Shown here: one piece after another, positions 4,985-13,456 of the stretch
Position numbering within the stretch: position 1 is the first letter of the stretch
How the letters are laid out: every line of letters begins with the position of its first letter
Virus record (IMG/VR): IMGVR_UViG_3300025083_000055
Span: 1 to 51,102 of that record
From: a virus
Strand: one strand, 5' to 3'
DNA: 51,102 bases
Notes under the pieces: generated by a model
What the model saw: the letters and a program-made list of their open reading frames with translations, nothing else
What the model was told of the DNA's origin: nothing
Databases searched by the model: none
Program-made: the position numbers and the translations under genes

Positions 4985-5836
4985 ATGATCAAACCAATGC
5001 TCGCATACAAAGTAGATGCCAAACCAATCGACTGGTCCGAGAAAGTATTTATGCAACCCAAACTAGACGGCGTACGCTGTGTAATCAAACAAAATGAATC
5101 CGGTGATGTTGTTGCGTTCTCTCGTAATAACAAACCTTGGCTAAATATTCATCACATTCTTGAAAATCTAAAACCATTCTTCGATCAGCACCCAGATATT
5201 GTGCTTGACGGCGAATTATACAATCACGAATTACGCAACGATTTCGAAAAAATAATATCATTAGTTCGAAAACAAAAGCCATCTGCCGCTGATAGAACAG
5301 AATCTGCAGCATATGTACAATTTCATTGTTATGACTATATTGAAAATATAATGAACGAAAACTATTCGTACAGAATGAATCAACTTGCTACCAGCGATAT
5401 GTATTCTTACTGTGTTAAGTATGTTCCGTCTTATGAAGTAACAAGTTACTCCGATGCTTTATATATGCACAAAAACAAATTCTTAGCTAATGATTACGAA
5501 GGCTCTATATTGCGTCTAGATAAACCATATGAATGTAAACGTTCTTACAATCTACAAAAATTCAAAGATTTCCATGATACTGAAGCGACAATAGTAGGCT
5601 ATGTACCCGGCAAAGGTAAGCGTACAGGCACACTCGGTAAGTTCTTAATGATCGATGCTGACGGTATTGAATTCGGTTGCCCTCCGGGTAAAGGCTACAA
5701 TTACAAAATGCTAGCTAATATGTTAGAAAATATTCATAACTATATTGGCCAAACAGCGACGTTCACTTATTTCGAACGAACTAAAGCTAATAGCTACAGA
5801 CACCCACAATTTAAAGCAATCAGAAACTATGAATAA
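4985..5836 (+). CDS. ATP-dependent DNA ligase
   Basis: Seals nicks by adenylyl transfer. The nucleotidyltransferase motifs are in order: motif I QPKLDGVRC with the AMP-accepting Lys26; motif III LDGELY (about residue 74); IIIa FHCYDYI; motif IV DYEGSILR (about 168); and motif V-like LQKFKDF (about 190). A C-terminal OB-fold segment follows, containing GKGKRTGTLGKF. At 283 aa it is a minimal phage-type ligase without accessory domains. It starts just after the 4726 gene and overlaps a 36-aa gene. It presumably joins Okazaki fragments and recombination products for phage replication. Confidence 0.9.
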   Translation: MIKPMLAYKVDAKPIDWSEKVFMQPKLDGVRCVIKQNESGDVVAFSRNNKPWLNIHHILENLKPFFDQHPDIVLDGELYNHELRNDFEKIISLVRKQKPSAADRTESAAYVQFHCYDYIENIMNENYSYRMNQLATSDMYSYCVKYVPSYEVTSYSDALYMHKNKFLANDYEGSILRLDKPYECKRSYNLQKFKDFHDTEATIVGYVPGKGKRTGTLGKFLMIDADGIEFGCPPGKGYNYKMLANMLENIHNYIGQTATFTYFERTKANSYRHPQFKAIRNYE

Positions 5837-5939
5837 ATTGATATGGCAGTTATACAACGACAACATGATAAGCGAGGAGATAGCAAACCTCTTATTAGAC
5901 AAACACTACAATAGACTAAACAACAAACGATACAGATGA
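5829..5939 (+). CDS. Small hypothetical protein (36 aa)
   Basis: Not recognised. It starts inside the last codons of the ligase (8-bp overlap) and ends with a four-base ATGA overlap with the next gene, an arrangement typical of genuine coupled phage genes. The product is MNKLIWQLYNDNMISEEIAN followed by a basic, Asn/Arg-rich tail. A longer upstream reading would lie within the ligase, so I use the ATG at 5829. Confidence 0.45.
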   Translation: MNKLIWQLYNDNMISEEIANLLLDKHYNRLNNKRYR

Positions 5940-6427
5940 ACATATTTTATTTAGACAGAGACCCAGCCGTTTCAGCTAGTTACTTTTATGATAAGCATAA
6001 AGTTAAAATGATCTTAGAGTCAGCACAAATGCTTTGTACAGCTCATATAGCACTGGGTAATGATAATGTTCCATATAAAAAAGCACATTTAAATCATCCT
6101 TCAACTATATGGTGCAGAACAAATAAAGCACAATACTTATGGTTATATAATCATATGTTAGCGCTTGGTAAAGAATATACAAATAGATATAATAAAACTC
6201 ACTTAACAATTACAAAATGCAAAGATATTTTAGCTACCCCTCCTCCAGGAATACCAACAGGTACTTTCGAAGAACCGCCTCAATGTATGCCAGACGAATA
6301 CAAAGTCGAGGGTGATAGTATTAGAGCATACTGGAATTATTATGAATTAGATAAATGTAAAATAGCAAATAAAAATGAGCAAAAAATTAGTAGACCACTT
6401 AATAAGCACGAATTACAATGGAATTAG
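5936..6427 (+). CDS. Pyrimidine-dimer DNA glycosylase-like protein (163 aa)
   Basis: The N-terminus reads MNIFYLDRDP, then DKHKVKMILESAQMLCTAH, a conserved NHPSTIWCR segment and a late PPQCMPDEYK motif. I recognise this set from a marine phage family usually annotated as pyrimidine dimer DNA glycosylase (Pyr_excise superfamily), although it has little obvious resemblance to T4 DenV. If correct it would start base-excision repair of UV lesions, which makes sense in sunlit water. Its place next to DNA ligase fits a repair role. The catalytic residue cannot be assigned by eye. Confidence 0.5.
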   Translation: MNIFYLDRDPAVSASYFYDKHKVKMILESAQMLCTAHIALGNDNVPYKKAHLNHPSTIWCRTNKAQYLWLYNHMLALGKEYTNRYNKTHLTITKCKDILATPPPGIPTGTFEEPPQCMPDEYKVEGDSIRAYWNYYELDKCKIANKNEQKISRPLNKHELQWN

Positions 6428-6612
6428 CAATAAAATTAAAGCTTATAGAAAGCCGAAGAAAGCGGCAACACAAAAGAATTTTAGAACAGGCAATAACAGA
6501 GCTTCATAACAGCATAGTATTATATGTTATAGAAGATAATTATGAGATGGCAAAAATAAAAAGCCAGCTTTTTCTTAAATACAACAGAAGATTAAAGTAT
6601 CTTTCCATATAG
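6418..6612 (+). CDS. Hypothetical basic helical protein (64 aa)
   Basis: Not recognised. It is a Lys/Arg/Leu-rich, apparently all-helical protein (KLKLIESRRKRQHKRILEQA) with no cysteine or membrane segment. It overlaps the end of the 5936 gene by 10 bp, suggesting coupling. After its stop a short gap (6613-6649) contains GGACGATAGGTAGTATAAT, a degraded relative of the early promoter element. Confidence 0.5.
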   Translation: MELAIKLKLIESRRKRQHKRILEQAITELHNSIVLYVIEDNYEMAKIKSQLFLKYNRRLKYLSI

Positions 6613-6649
6613 GGACGATAGGTAGTATAATAATAATAGTAACAGGCTA

Positions 6650-7270
6650 ATGTCACAGTACGAAAGAAATAAAGATTATCTCAACAGGCATAGGGTAATA
6701 TACAGGCGTAATCCGATCAGCGATAAACCCACAGAGCAATTTGCATGGGGTGACTTCTACGCTGACGGTACTCACGAATGTTATAACTTGTTTGCCTCAA
6801 GAGCAAAGATAACTACATATAGATCTTTAAAGTGGCACTTGTATGTATTATGGTACTTAAATCCCCAAATGGATGCAGATGCTTTTACAGCATTAACACG
6901 ATACGTTTGCGATAATAAAAATGGATTTGTTACTTTTAAAGTATCAGAACAATTAATGCAGAGCATGGTATATGATGTATCAATGCAAGATCTAGAAAAA
7001 CCACCACCAAATAAATTGCGTAAGGTTATATTCAAAGATCATTGCGGTTTAGATATGAGACAAAAGCTATCTATAGTAGGTCAAATGGTTGGTAGACAAA
7101 AATTATCAGCCGCTGAAATATATGATAGTATGCTTATATTGAATGATAACAAACAAAAAATTAATATATCAAAGATAAGTATAATGTTAGGTTGTTCAAC
7201 ACGTACAGTGCATAGAAATATGACAAATGAATTAAGACGAGAAAAAGAACTATTAAACCAGCAATTATAA
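6650..7270 (+). CDS. HTH-containing regulatory or replication protein (206 aa)
   Basis: The first 120 residues are mixed and aromatic with no motif I recognise. The C-terminal 40 residues (from about 165) form a helix-turn-helix: KINISKISIMLGCSTRTVHR, with the turn at LGCS and a recognition helix TRTVHRNM, followed by a charged helix. DNA binding is therefore likely. It lies immediately upstream of the phage sigma factor (6-bp gap), and the pair would make sense as the switch from early to later gene expression. A replication-initiator role is the main alternative. Confidence 0.6.
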   Translation: MSQYERNKDYLNRHRVIYRRNPISDKPTEQFAWGDFYADGTHECYNLFASRAKITTYRSLKWHLYVLWYLNPQMDADAFTALTRYVCDNKNGFVTFKVSEQLMQSMVYDVSMQDLEKPPPNKLRKVIFKDHCGLDMRQKLSIVGQMVGRQKLSAAEIYDSMLILNDNKQKINISKISIMLGCSTRTVHRNMTNELRREKELLNQQL

Positions 7271-7276
7271 TGAGTA

Positions 7277-8029
7277 ATGAAAAAATATAATATACAGAAT
7301 TATATCAGGTATAAAGAAGATGTCAAGTCTTCTATGCCTGATGAAGATATTGGCTACAGTGAATTATCAAGAGATAAACTTATAATTAGATTTCTACCGT
7401 TAGTAGAAAATTTAGCTCGTAAGTTTTCAACAACACAGCAAGCATCAGGGGTTTTAAGTATCAATGATCTACTGCAAGAAGGCGGCGCAGGATTAACCAA
7501 AGCTGTAGACAGATTAGACTGGGATGTTTTAAACGAATCAGAGGACATTGAAAAAACATTAAAGTCATTTCTAAGTAAAAGAATTAAAGGAGCAATTAGA
7601 AGATCAATAGATATTAACAGAGGCGACATTAAAATACCAGAACATAAGTTAAATGAAATACGCAAAAATCCGAAAGATGATAAGATGGTAGCTTTGTTTT
7701 TCAATAGCATGTTTTCAAGTTATGATATAACACCAGCTGATGAAGATAACTTTGCTTATCAATTACCTGATAAGTCTGAACCATATAATATAGCTTTGCT
7801 AAATACTTATTTACTTAGTTTAATGCAAGAACATTTAACATCAAAACAATATGACGTAGTTAGATTATTTTATGGTTTAGATTGCAATAAGCACTCTGCA
7901 AAAGAAATAGCAGACTATATTGGTCTCAAAGTACCGACTGCAACCGTTATAGTTTCACAGATTAAAAAAGAAGCAATCGACCATCTAATCGCTAATGTCG
8001 ACAGTAACCAAGTAATTGATTATCTTTAA
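7277..8029 (+). CDS. Phage-encoded sigma-70 family RNA polymerase sigma factor
   Basis: Two sigma domains are visible. Region 2 spans about 33-110, with FLPLVENLARKF, the core-binding SINDLLQEGGAGLTKAVDRL and a basic helix SKRIKGAIRRS. Region 4 spans about 185-238, with HLTSKQYDVVRLFYGLD and the HTH AKEIADYIGLKVPTATVIVS. There is no long region 1 and only a reduced region 3 between them. It should direct host RNA polymerase to phage promoters. The cognate promoter cannot be read off. Candidates are the CGATAATAT early elements, if some sigma is made early, or the AATACGTAAT elements near other gene starts. Confidence 0.85.
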   Translation: MKKYNIQNYIRYKEDVKSSMPDEDIGYSELSRDKLIIRFLPLVENLARKFSTTQQASGVLSINDLLQEGGAGLTKAVDRLDWDVLNESEDIEKTLKSFLSKRIKGAIRRSIDINRGDIKIPEHKLNEIRKNPKDDKMVALFFNSMFSSYDITPADEDNFAYQLPDKSEPYNIALLNTYLLSLMQEHLTSKQYDVVRLFYGLDCNKHSAKEIADYIGLKVPTATVIVSQIKKEAIDHLIANVDSNQVIDYL

Positions 8030-8079
8030 CTTATGAATAAAATACGTAATAATAATAATAAGAAACCAAACAAAACCTT

Positions 8080-8625
8080 ATGACCATAAACCAAAAGCTG
8101 GCCCAAATCCAGACAAAATTTAAATCGAAGAAGAGTAGATTTAATTCATTCGGCAAATACAACTTCAGATCAGCCGAAGACATCCTAGAAGCAACTAAAC
8201 CCTTTCTCTTAGAGTTAGGAGTATCAGTAAGAATTGATGAGGAACTAATTGACAATCAAGAATTTCCAATAATCAAATCAACTGCTATCATCTGCGATGG
8301 CGAAAATGCTATACGTGCTACTGCACTTGTAGGCGTTGACCTAACTCAGAAAGGTATGCAAATGCCTCAAAAGTTCGGTAGTGCATCATCTTACGGTAAA
8401 AAATATGCGCTAGGTAATTTATTTTTAATTGACGACACTGCAGATAGTGACGCAACAAACAACCACGGTAATGCACCGAGAGCTAACAAGCCGACCTTAA
8501 CATCAGACAAAGATCCAGCATTTGCTAAAGCAAAGGATTACGTTAAAGCAGGAGGTAAGATTGAAGCTATAAAAGCAAAGTATGCCTTATCTAAAGAAGT
8601 AGAGGCAAAATTGAAAACTCTATAA
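8080..8625 (+). CDS. erf: ERF-family single-strand annealing recombinase
   Basis: Hallmarks of the ERF superfamily are clear: KSRFNSFGKYNFRSAEDILE near residue 20, a beta-rich middle, and the signature FGSASSYGKKYALGNLFLID (about 105-124) followed by DDTADSDATN. It anneals complementary single strands during recombination-dependent replication and repair. The C-terminus (ending VEAKLKTL) is a typical variable tail. It is directly followed by a RecE-like exonuclease gene, the usual partner that makes the single-stranded ends. Confidence 0.85.
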   Translation: MTINQKLAQIQTKFKSKKSRFNSFGKYNFRSAEDILEATKPFLLELGVSVRIDEELIDNQEFPIIKSTAIICDGENAIRATALVGVDLTQKGMQMPQKFGSASSYGKKYALGNLFLIDDTADSDATNNHGNAPRANKPTLTSDKDPAFAKAKDYVKAGGKIEAIKAKYALSKEVEAKLKTL

Positions 8626-8626
8626 A

Positions 8627-9373
8627 ATGGAAAAAGCTAACAAGACAGAGGCGTTAGAAAAGCTTAAAGAAGATAAAAACTATTACGGCAGTTACGGTAA
8701 AAAGTTTTTAAGCAATTCTGACATCTCTACACTGTTAACAAATCCTCTGTCGCTAGGTATACCTCTAGAGAATAGACCTGCATTTTTAATAGGTGGGTAT
8801 TTTCATACAGCTATACTAGAACCTGAAAAGCTTAATAACTTTAAGATTGTAGAAGCCACAACTAGAAATACAAAAGCGTATAGAGAGATCTCAGGCGGTG
8901 AGATATGCTTATTGCAACACGAAGTAGATAAAACTGAATTGTTAGTAGATAAAATAATGTCTAATGATATATGCAGAGATTTAATTCGTGGTACAGGCGA
9001 AAGTGTAGTTTACGAACAGCCTGGGATTGAAGAGATAGGCGGCCATATGTGGAAAGGCAAAGCTGATATAATAAACCACGGTGAAAAATTAATTATTGAT
9101 TTGAAAACTACAGCTGACATATCAAAATTTCAGTATAGCGCACGAAAATATAATTACGATTCACAAGCTTATATTTACCAAAAATTATTTGGATATGAGC
9201 TAGTGTTTATGGCTATAGACAAATCATCTCATCAAATAGGTATATTTGATTGTTCTCCAAAGTTTTTGGAAAGCGGTAGGGATAAAGTTGAAAGAGCTAT
9301 AGAAGCATATGAACTATTTTTTAAAAACCCGGATTTCGATCCACAACAATTTTTTATTAACAAAACCCTTTAA
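8627..9373 (+). CDS. RecE-like PD-(D/E)XK exonuclease
   Basis: An N-terminal FLSNSDISTLLTNPLSL motif and a GGYFHTAILEPEKL helix (H followed by LEP) are characteristic of RecE/exonuclease VIII C-terminal domains and related PDDEXK_1 proteins. The catalytic core is MWKGKADIINHGEKLIIDLK (about 142-161), supplying the first Asp and the D-x-K pair, followed by the QAYIYQ helix. It would resect double-stranded ends in the 5'-to-3' direction to load the ERF protein encoded two bases upstream. Length (248 aa) fits phage-type versions. Confidence 0.8.
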   Translation: MEKANKTEALEKLKEDKNYYGSYGKKFLSNSDISTLLTNPLSLGIPLENRPAFLIGGYFHTAILEPEKLNNFKIVEATTRNTKAYREISGGEICLLQHEVDKTELLVDKIMSNDICRDLIRGTGESVVYEQPGIEEIGGHMWKGKADIINHGEKLIIDLKTTADISKFQYSARKYNYDSQAYIYQKLFGYELVFMAIDKSSHQIGIFDCSPKFLESGRDKVERAIEAYELFFKNPDFDPQQFFINKTL

Positions 9374-9382
9374 TTATTAATT

Positions 9383-9559
9383 ATGGCAAGACCAAGAAAA
9401 AACCAAACAAAAATTTGTACAGTAACAGGAATGAAAACAAGTGTAGATAATTTTTATACTAACCAAAATCATGTTAAAGCAGTAGACAATATGAGAAGAA
9501 ATACTGGCGCTACAAAAGAGCAATTAACAAGAATGTTTAATCAGATAAACGCGTACTAA
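9383..9559 (+). CDS. Small basic protein (58 aa), possibly a degenerate zinc-ribbon relative
   Basis: The product starts MARPRKNQTKICTVTGMKTS, continues VDNFYTNQNHVKAVDNMRRN and ends with a helix. The layout 'C-x-x-x-G-x-K ... F/Y-Y' resembles small phage zinc-ribbon proteins of the 'CxxCxxxKPxxxFY' kind, but only one Cys remains, so metal binding is unlikely. It fills the gap between exonuclease and SSB-like genes and starts after 'ttaattattaatt'. The N-terminus is strongly basic, compatible with DNA binding. Function unknown. Confidence 0.55.
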   Translation: MARPRKNQTKICTVTGMKTSVDNFYTNQNHVKAVDNMRRNTGATKEQLTRMFNQINAY

Positions 9560-9560
9560 T

Positions 9561-9869
9561 ATGGCAAGTATAATTAAAGCAAGTATTAACTTGAATGAAA
9601 TCCCCAAAGATAAAATCTATGTGGGTAAGAAAGGTAAGTATTTACCTATAACAATTACAATTAATGACGAAGTTGATAACTATGGTAATCAAGGACCAGT
9701 TATTGTTGAACAATCTAAAGAAGAACGTGAAGCTAAAGTAGCTAAAACTTATTTAGGTAATGTAAAAGTGGTGTGGACTAACGGCGATAATGTAGCCGCT
9801 GCACCTAGAACAGATCAACCACAACAAGCTCAACCGGTAGCTCAACCGGCAGATGATTTACCATTTTAA
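9561..9869 (+). CDS. SSB-like single-stranded DNA-binding protein (102 aa)
   Basis: A beta-rich N-terminal domain (about 1-75, with IYVGKKGKYLPITITINDEV and YLGNVKVVWTNG) is followed by a Gln/Pro/Ala linker and the C-terminal tip PADDLPF. That acidic-hydrophobic tip is the hallmark by which bacterial SSBs recruit partner proteins. The core is shorter than the usual OB fold of about 115 residues, so it may be a divergent or minimal version. Lying between recombination genes and the primase-helicase supports a replication role. It is one base from the previous stop. Confidence 0.7.
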   Translation: MASIIKASINLNEIPKDKIYVGKKGKYLPITITINDEVDNYGNQGPVIVEQSKEEREAKVAKTYLGNVKVVWTNGDNVAAAPRTDQPQQAQPVAQPADDLPF

Positions 9870-9882
9870 ATTAATATAATTA

Positions 9883-11601
9883 ATGCAGACAACAGAGATC
9901 AATGGATTCTTGATTGATGAGTTCAATCAATATAAGCTTGACGAAGGTAAGAAACAAGGGACGTGTCCTTTGTGCTCTTCTGATAGACAACCCAAGAAGC
10001 AAAAATTAAAATGCGCTTCTTACGATTGGGAACGTGGTCTCGGTACTTGTCATAATTGTAACACATCATTTCAATTACATACATATCAACGCAAGGGCGC
10101 TAGCGAGAAAGAATACGTTAGGCCCAATGCGTTGCATGTTGCAGATCCTGAACAATTAGGATCTAAAGTATATGAATGGTTTAAAACAAGAGGTATATCA
10201 CAGAAGACTTTAGACGAATTACACGTAACTGAAGGTTCTGAATATATGCCTCAAACCGGCAAGGCCGAGAATACGATTCAGTTTAATTATATAATGGGTG
10301 ATCAGCTTATTAATATTAAATATAGAGACGGTAGAAAAAACTTTAAACTATATAAAGGAGCTGAGAAAGTATTTTATAATATAAACAGTATAGTAGGATA
10401 TGAGTATTGTATTATAGTAGAGGGTGAAATGGACGTGTTAGCATTACACGAAGCTGGAATACCTAATGCAATATCAGTTCCTAACGGCGCAACACTAAAT
10501 AGTAATAACTTAGATTATCTAGATAATTGTATTGATTATTTTGAAGACAAAGAGAAGATAATATTAGCAGTTGATTCAGATGAAGCTGGACAAGCATTGC
10601 AATCAGAATTAGTTAGAAGGCTAGGAGCAGAGGTTTGTTACTTAGCAACGTTTGATGATTGTAAAGATGCTAATGAATATTTAATCAAGCATGGAAAAGA
10701 AAAACTATCAGAACGTATTACTGGAGCAAGACCCGTACCTCTTGAGAATGTTACGACATTCAGAGATATTGAGGATGAGGTTACTGACTTTGTTCGTAAT
10801 GGCTTTAAGAAAGGATACCAAGTTGGCTTATCCAATTTTGATGACATTTTTAGTACTTACACCGGTCAATTTATTACTGTCACTGGTATACCTAGTTCAG
10901 GTAAATCAGACTTTGTTGACCAGATGGTTGTCGGATATAATCGTAACTACGGTTGGAAGACGGCTTTTGCATCACCAGAGAATGCGCCAACGTATTTACA
11001 TGCTCACAAGCTAATGAGAAAAACCTGGGAAGGTATGCCATCAGCTTCAGATATACACGGTGACAAATGGAATCAGATAGCCGATCATTGTAATAGTAAT
11101 TATTTTCATATTGACATGGAACGCTACACATTAGAATCCGTGTTGCGTAAAGGCGCTGAGCTAGTAAAACGTAAAGGTATTAAATGTTTAGTTATAGATC
11201 CATTTAATAAAGTTAGAGATGTAGATTGCAGGACAGAAGATGTTAATAGATATACTATGGAGTACTTAACTAAGATTGAGATCTTCGCTAAGAAGTATGA
11301 TGTACTTGTATTTATAGTTGCTCACCCTACTAAGATGTATAAGACGCAAGATGGTAAGATTGAAGAACCTACAATGTATAACATTAAAGGTGGTGGTGAA
11401 TGGTATGATGCTTCTTATCATGGTATATTAGTTCATAGAAATTATGAAGAGAAGACTGTTAAAGCTAAAGTTCTTAAAGTTAAGTTTCAAAACTTAGGAG
11501 AGAATGGCGCTGAAGCTCATTTTAAATGGGAGCCAAAGTCGGGTTGCTTTATACCTCATGAACAATTAAACTTAACAGAAGAGGCTATGCCTTGGGAATA
11601 G
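9883..11601 (+). CDS. Bifunctional DNA primase-helicase (T7 gp4/Twinkle type)
   Basis: Domains in order. An N-terminal zinc ribbon has CPLC (Cys28, Cys31) and CHNC (Cys56, Cys59). A TOPRIM primase core has VEGEMD (about 179-184) and DSDEAG (about 231-236). A linker leads to a RecA-like helicase with Walker A GIPSSGKSD (about 335-343), Walker B CLVIDP (about 435-440), and the AHPTK motif (about 480). It would unwind the fork and lay primers as a hexameric ring. At 572 aa it is the usual length. No DNA polymerase gene lies beside it, which is unusual for this module. Confidence 0.92.
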   Translation: MQTTEINGFLIDEFNQYKLDEGKKQGTCPLCSSDRQPKKQKLKCASYDWERGLGTCHNCNTSFQLHTYQRKGASEKEYVRPNALHVADPEQLGSKVYEWFKTRGISQKTLDELHVTEGSEYMPQTGKAENTIQFNYIMGDQLINIKYRDGRKNFKLYKGAEKVFYNINSIVGYEYCIIVEGEMDVLALHEAGIPNAISVPNGATLNSNNLDYLDNCIDYFEDKEKIILAVDSDEAGQALQSELVRRLGAEVCYLATFDDCKDANEYLIKHGKEKLSERITGARPVPLENVTTFRDIEDEVTDFVRNGFKKGYQVGLSNFDDIFSTYTGQFITVTGIPSSGKSDFVDQMVVGYNRNYGWKTAFASPENAPTYLHAHKLMRKTWEGMPSASDIHGDKWNQIADHCNSNYFHIDMERYTLESVLRKGAELVKRKGIKCLVIDPFNKVRDVDCRTEDVNRYTMEYLTKIEIFAKKYDVLVFIVAHPTKMYKTQDGKIEEPTMYNIKGGGEWYDASYHGILVHRNYEEKTVKAKVLKVKFQNLGENGAEAHFKWEPKSGCFIPHEQLNLTEEAMPWE

Positions 11602-11880
11602 ATGAAAAGCTTATATAGAAAAGGTGCTAATTATAGCATGCCAAAATACGTTCCTACTACGGACGAGACAGAAGCTTGTTTGTATTGCATACGTAATAAT
11701 ATAAGAATTGCGCCTCAAGGAATACAGAACGATCCAGATAACTGGCGAATAACTATAACACTTGGCCCATACAAACGTGGAGAAAAACCTAATGTAGCAC
11801 CGAGTATATATAATAGAGATGCGATCTGGAAAGCGTATTATGAATTTTGTAAATATTATTATGATAAACATAGAAAATGA
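11602..11880 (+). CDS. Conserved hypothetical protein (92 aa)
   Basis: It starts immediately after the primase-helicase stop; a second ATG at 11638 (MPKYVPTTDETEACLYCIRN) may be the true start. Features are a YVPTTDETEA segment, a WRITITLGPYKRGEKP strand pair and a C-terminal helix rich in Tyr and Lys. I recognise similar small proteins from marine phages in nucleotide-metabolism clusters, but not a function. It overlaps the thymidylate synthase start by 20 bp. Confidence 0.6.
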   Translation: MKSLYRKGANYSMPKYVPTTDETEACLYCIRNNIRIAPQGIQNDPDNWRITITLGPYKRGEKPNVAPSIYNRDAIWKAYYEFCKYYYDKHRK

Positions 11881-12673
11881 ATATAAAGCACTTATGGGAG
11901 GTGTACTCCACGGCGGATCTAATAAAGAGGATCGAACAGGGACAGGGACGAGAGCTGTCTTCGGAAGAACGATTAAGCACGATATGTCACTTGGCTTCCC
12001 TATACTCACAGGTAAAAGGATAAGCTTTCAAGCAGTAAAGACAGAGTTGCTTTGGATATTACAGGGTAGAACAGACCTTAAATATCTTGAAGATAATGGT
12101 GTTAAATACTGGCGACCTGATTATAATAGATCAGGTAGAACAGATGGAACGTTAGGCCCTGTATATGGAAAACAATGGCGTGACTTCAACGGAGTTGATC
12201 AATTAGCAAACGTAGTAAATGCTATACGTGATACACCACACAGCCGTCGCATCATGTTATCCGCTTGGGCACCTCATGAAATGAATGATATGGTGTTGCC
12301 TCCGTGTCATTATGGATTTCAAATATACATAAACAACGGTGTTATGGATTTAATGTGGCAACAAAGATCAGTCGATATATTTCTTGGTCTGCCGTACGAT
12401 ATTTCAATGTATGGCTTACTATTAGAGATGTTAGCTAAAGGCTCTAATTTGAAGCCTGGGAAGCTTATAGGACAGCTTGGAGATTGTCATTTATATAACA
12501 ATCATTTAGAACAAGCAGATGTATACATAAACAGATCCAAAAGAGTATTACCAAAGCTTAAATTAGATAAAGGTTTAGATGTTTCTTTAGAAATACCTAA
12601 GCATAATGAAATAAATTTAATCAAATACAATCCTTATCCTGCTATAAAAGCAGAGCTGAGTGTTGGCAAATAA
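11861..12673 (+). CDS. thyA: Thymidylate synthase (ThyA type)
   Basis: Converts dUMP to dTMP with methylene-tetrahydrofolate. All main motifs are present: RTGTGTRAVFG for phosphate binding, ILTGKRISFQAVKTELLWIL, the catalytic Cys in LPPCHYGFQIY, the dUMP-binding QRSVDIFLGLPYDI, and QLGDCHLYNNHLEQA. The frame is open further upstream, but the ATG at 11861 (MINIENEYKALM) matches normal ThyA N-termini and gives 270 aa, the usual size. The overlap with the previous gene suggests coupling. Together with RNR and MazG it supplies dTTP for phage DNA. Confidence 0.93.
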   Translation: MINIENEYKALMGGVLHGGSNKEDRTGTGTRAVFGRTIKHDMSLGFPILTGKRISFQAVKTELLWILQGRTDLKYLEDNGVKYWRPDYNRSGRTDGTLGPVYGKQWRDFNGVDQLANVVNAIRDTPHSRRIMLSAWAPHEMNDMVLPPCHYGFQIYINNGVMDLMWQQRSVDIFLGLPYDISMYGLLLEMLAKGSNLKPGKLIGQLGDCHLYNNHLEQADVYINRSKRVLPKLKLDKGLDVSLEIPKHNEINLIKYNPYPAIKAELSVGK

Positions 12674-12682
12674 ACTAAAAAT

Positions 12683-13456
12683 ATGTACAACATTTATCAC
12701 ATTCCTGGTAAAAAAATTGGAGTTACACGTAATCTTAATAAAAGAGTTACGGAGCAACAAGGATATGCACCAGAAGAATATGAAGTTTTATTTACAAGCG
12801 ATGATATAGAAATTATATCTGCAAAGGAAATAGAACTTCAAAAGTCTTACGGCTATAAAGTTGATAGACAAACTTATAAAAATTTAATTAAATCAAATAA
12901 AATGAAAATTAACGCTACAGAGCAGACAAGTACATTCCCCTATCCAGTAAATAAACTTAAAGGTAATTTATCGGACCACATAGGGGCTAAATGGTCTACG
13001 GAATTTGGCACATTTGAAATAACAGCCAAAACAATACCTTGGATTATGCAGAATTGTAAAACATCAATGTACAATGATAAAAGAAGCTATATATATAATA
13101 AAGCTTTTTATGAAGCGTTTTATAACACAGACCACAATCCTGATGTACGTTCAGATGAAAGATTCGATCTTATAAGAAACTGGGCAGCAACAAGAGGATT
13201 ATATAATGAGGGTAATTCGCATACACAGTATGTTAAATTACAAGAAGAAGCTGGCGAACTAGCTAAAGCATTACTTAAAAACGATAGACCTGAGATAATA
13301 GATGCTATAGGCGATATTGTTGTAGTGCTTACAAATTTAGCGCATTTAGAAGGATACAATATAGAGTATTGTATTGATGAAGCTTACAAAGTTATAGCTG
13401 CAAGAACAGGTAAAATGATTAATGGAACATTCGTAAAAGATACAGACAATGAGTAA
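12683..13456 (+). CDS. GIY-YIG-like domain fused to MazG pyrophosphohydrolase
   Basis: Residues 1-65 resemble a small GIY-YIG module: YNIYHIPGKKIGVTRNLNKR supplies the aromatic/Gly strand pair and the Arg helix, and EIELQKSYGYKVD a candidate Glu. Residues about 165-245 are a MazG domain with EEAGELAKALL (Glu188, Glu189, Glu192) and EIIDAIGD (Asp207, Asp211). The 100 residues between are unassigned. MazG domains hydrolyse NTPs or ppGpp-like alarmones. The fusion could couple DNA or alarmone processing to phage growth, or the N-terminus may have lost nuclease activity. An 8-bp overlap joins it to the next gene. Confidence 0.7.
   Translation: MYNIYHIPGKKIGVTRNLNKRVTEQQGYAPEEYEVLFTSDDIEIISAKEIELQKSYGYKVDRQTYKNLIKSNKMKINATEQTSTFPYPVNKLKGNLSDHIGAKWSTEFGTFEITAKTIPWIMQNCKTSMYNDKRSYIYNKAFYEAFYNTDHNPDVRSDERFDLIRNWAATRGLYNEGNSHTQYVKLQEEAGELAKALLKNDRPEIIDAIGDIVVVLTNLAHLEGYNIEYCIDEAYKVIAARTGKMINGTFVKDTDNE

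Noticed and set aside
7354-7710. 118-aa minus-strand frame with hydrophobic residues
   Set aside because: It is antisense to the sigma factor region 2; the composition follows from the opposite strand.
11611-12009. 132-aa minus-strand frame
   Set aside because: It is antisense to the 11602 gene and the start of thymidylate synthase, whose catalytic motifs are unambiguous.
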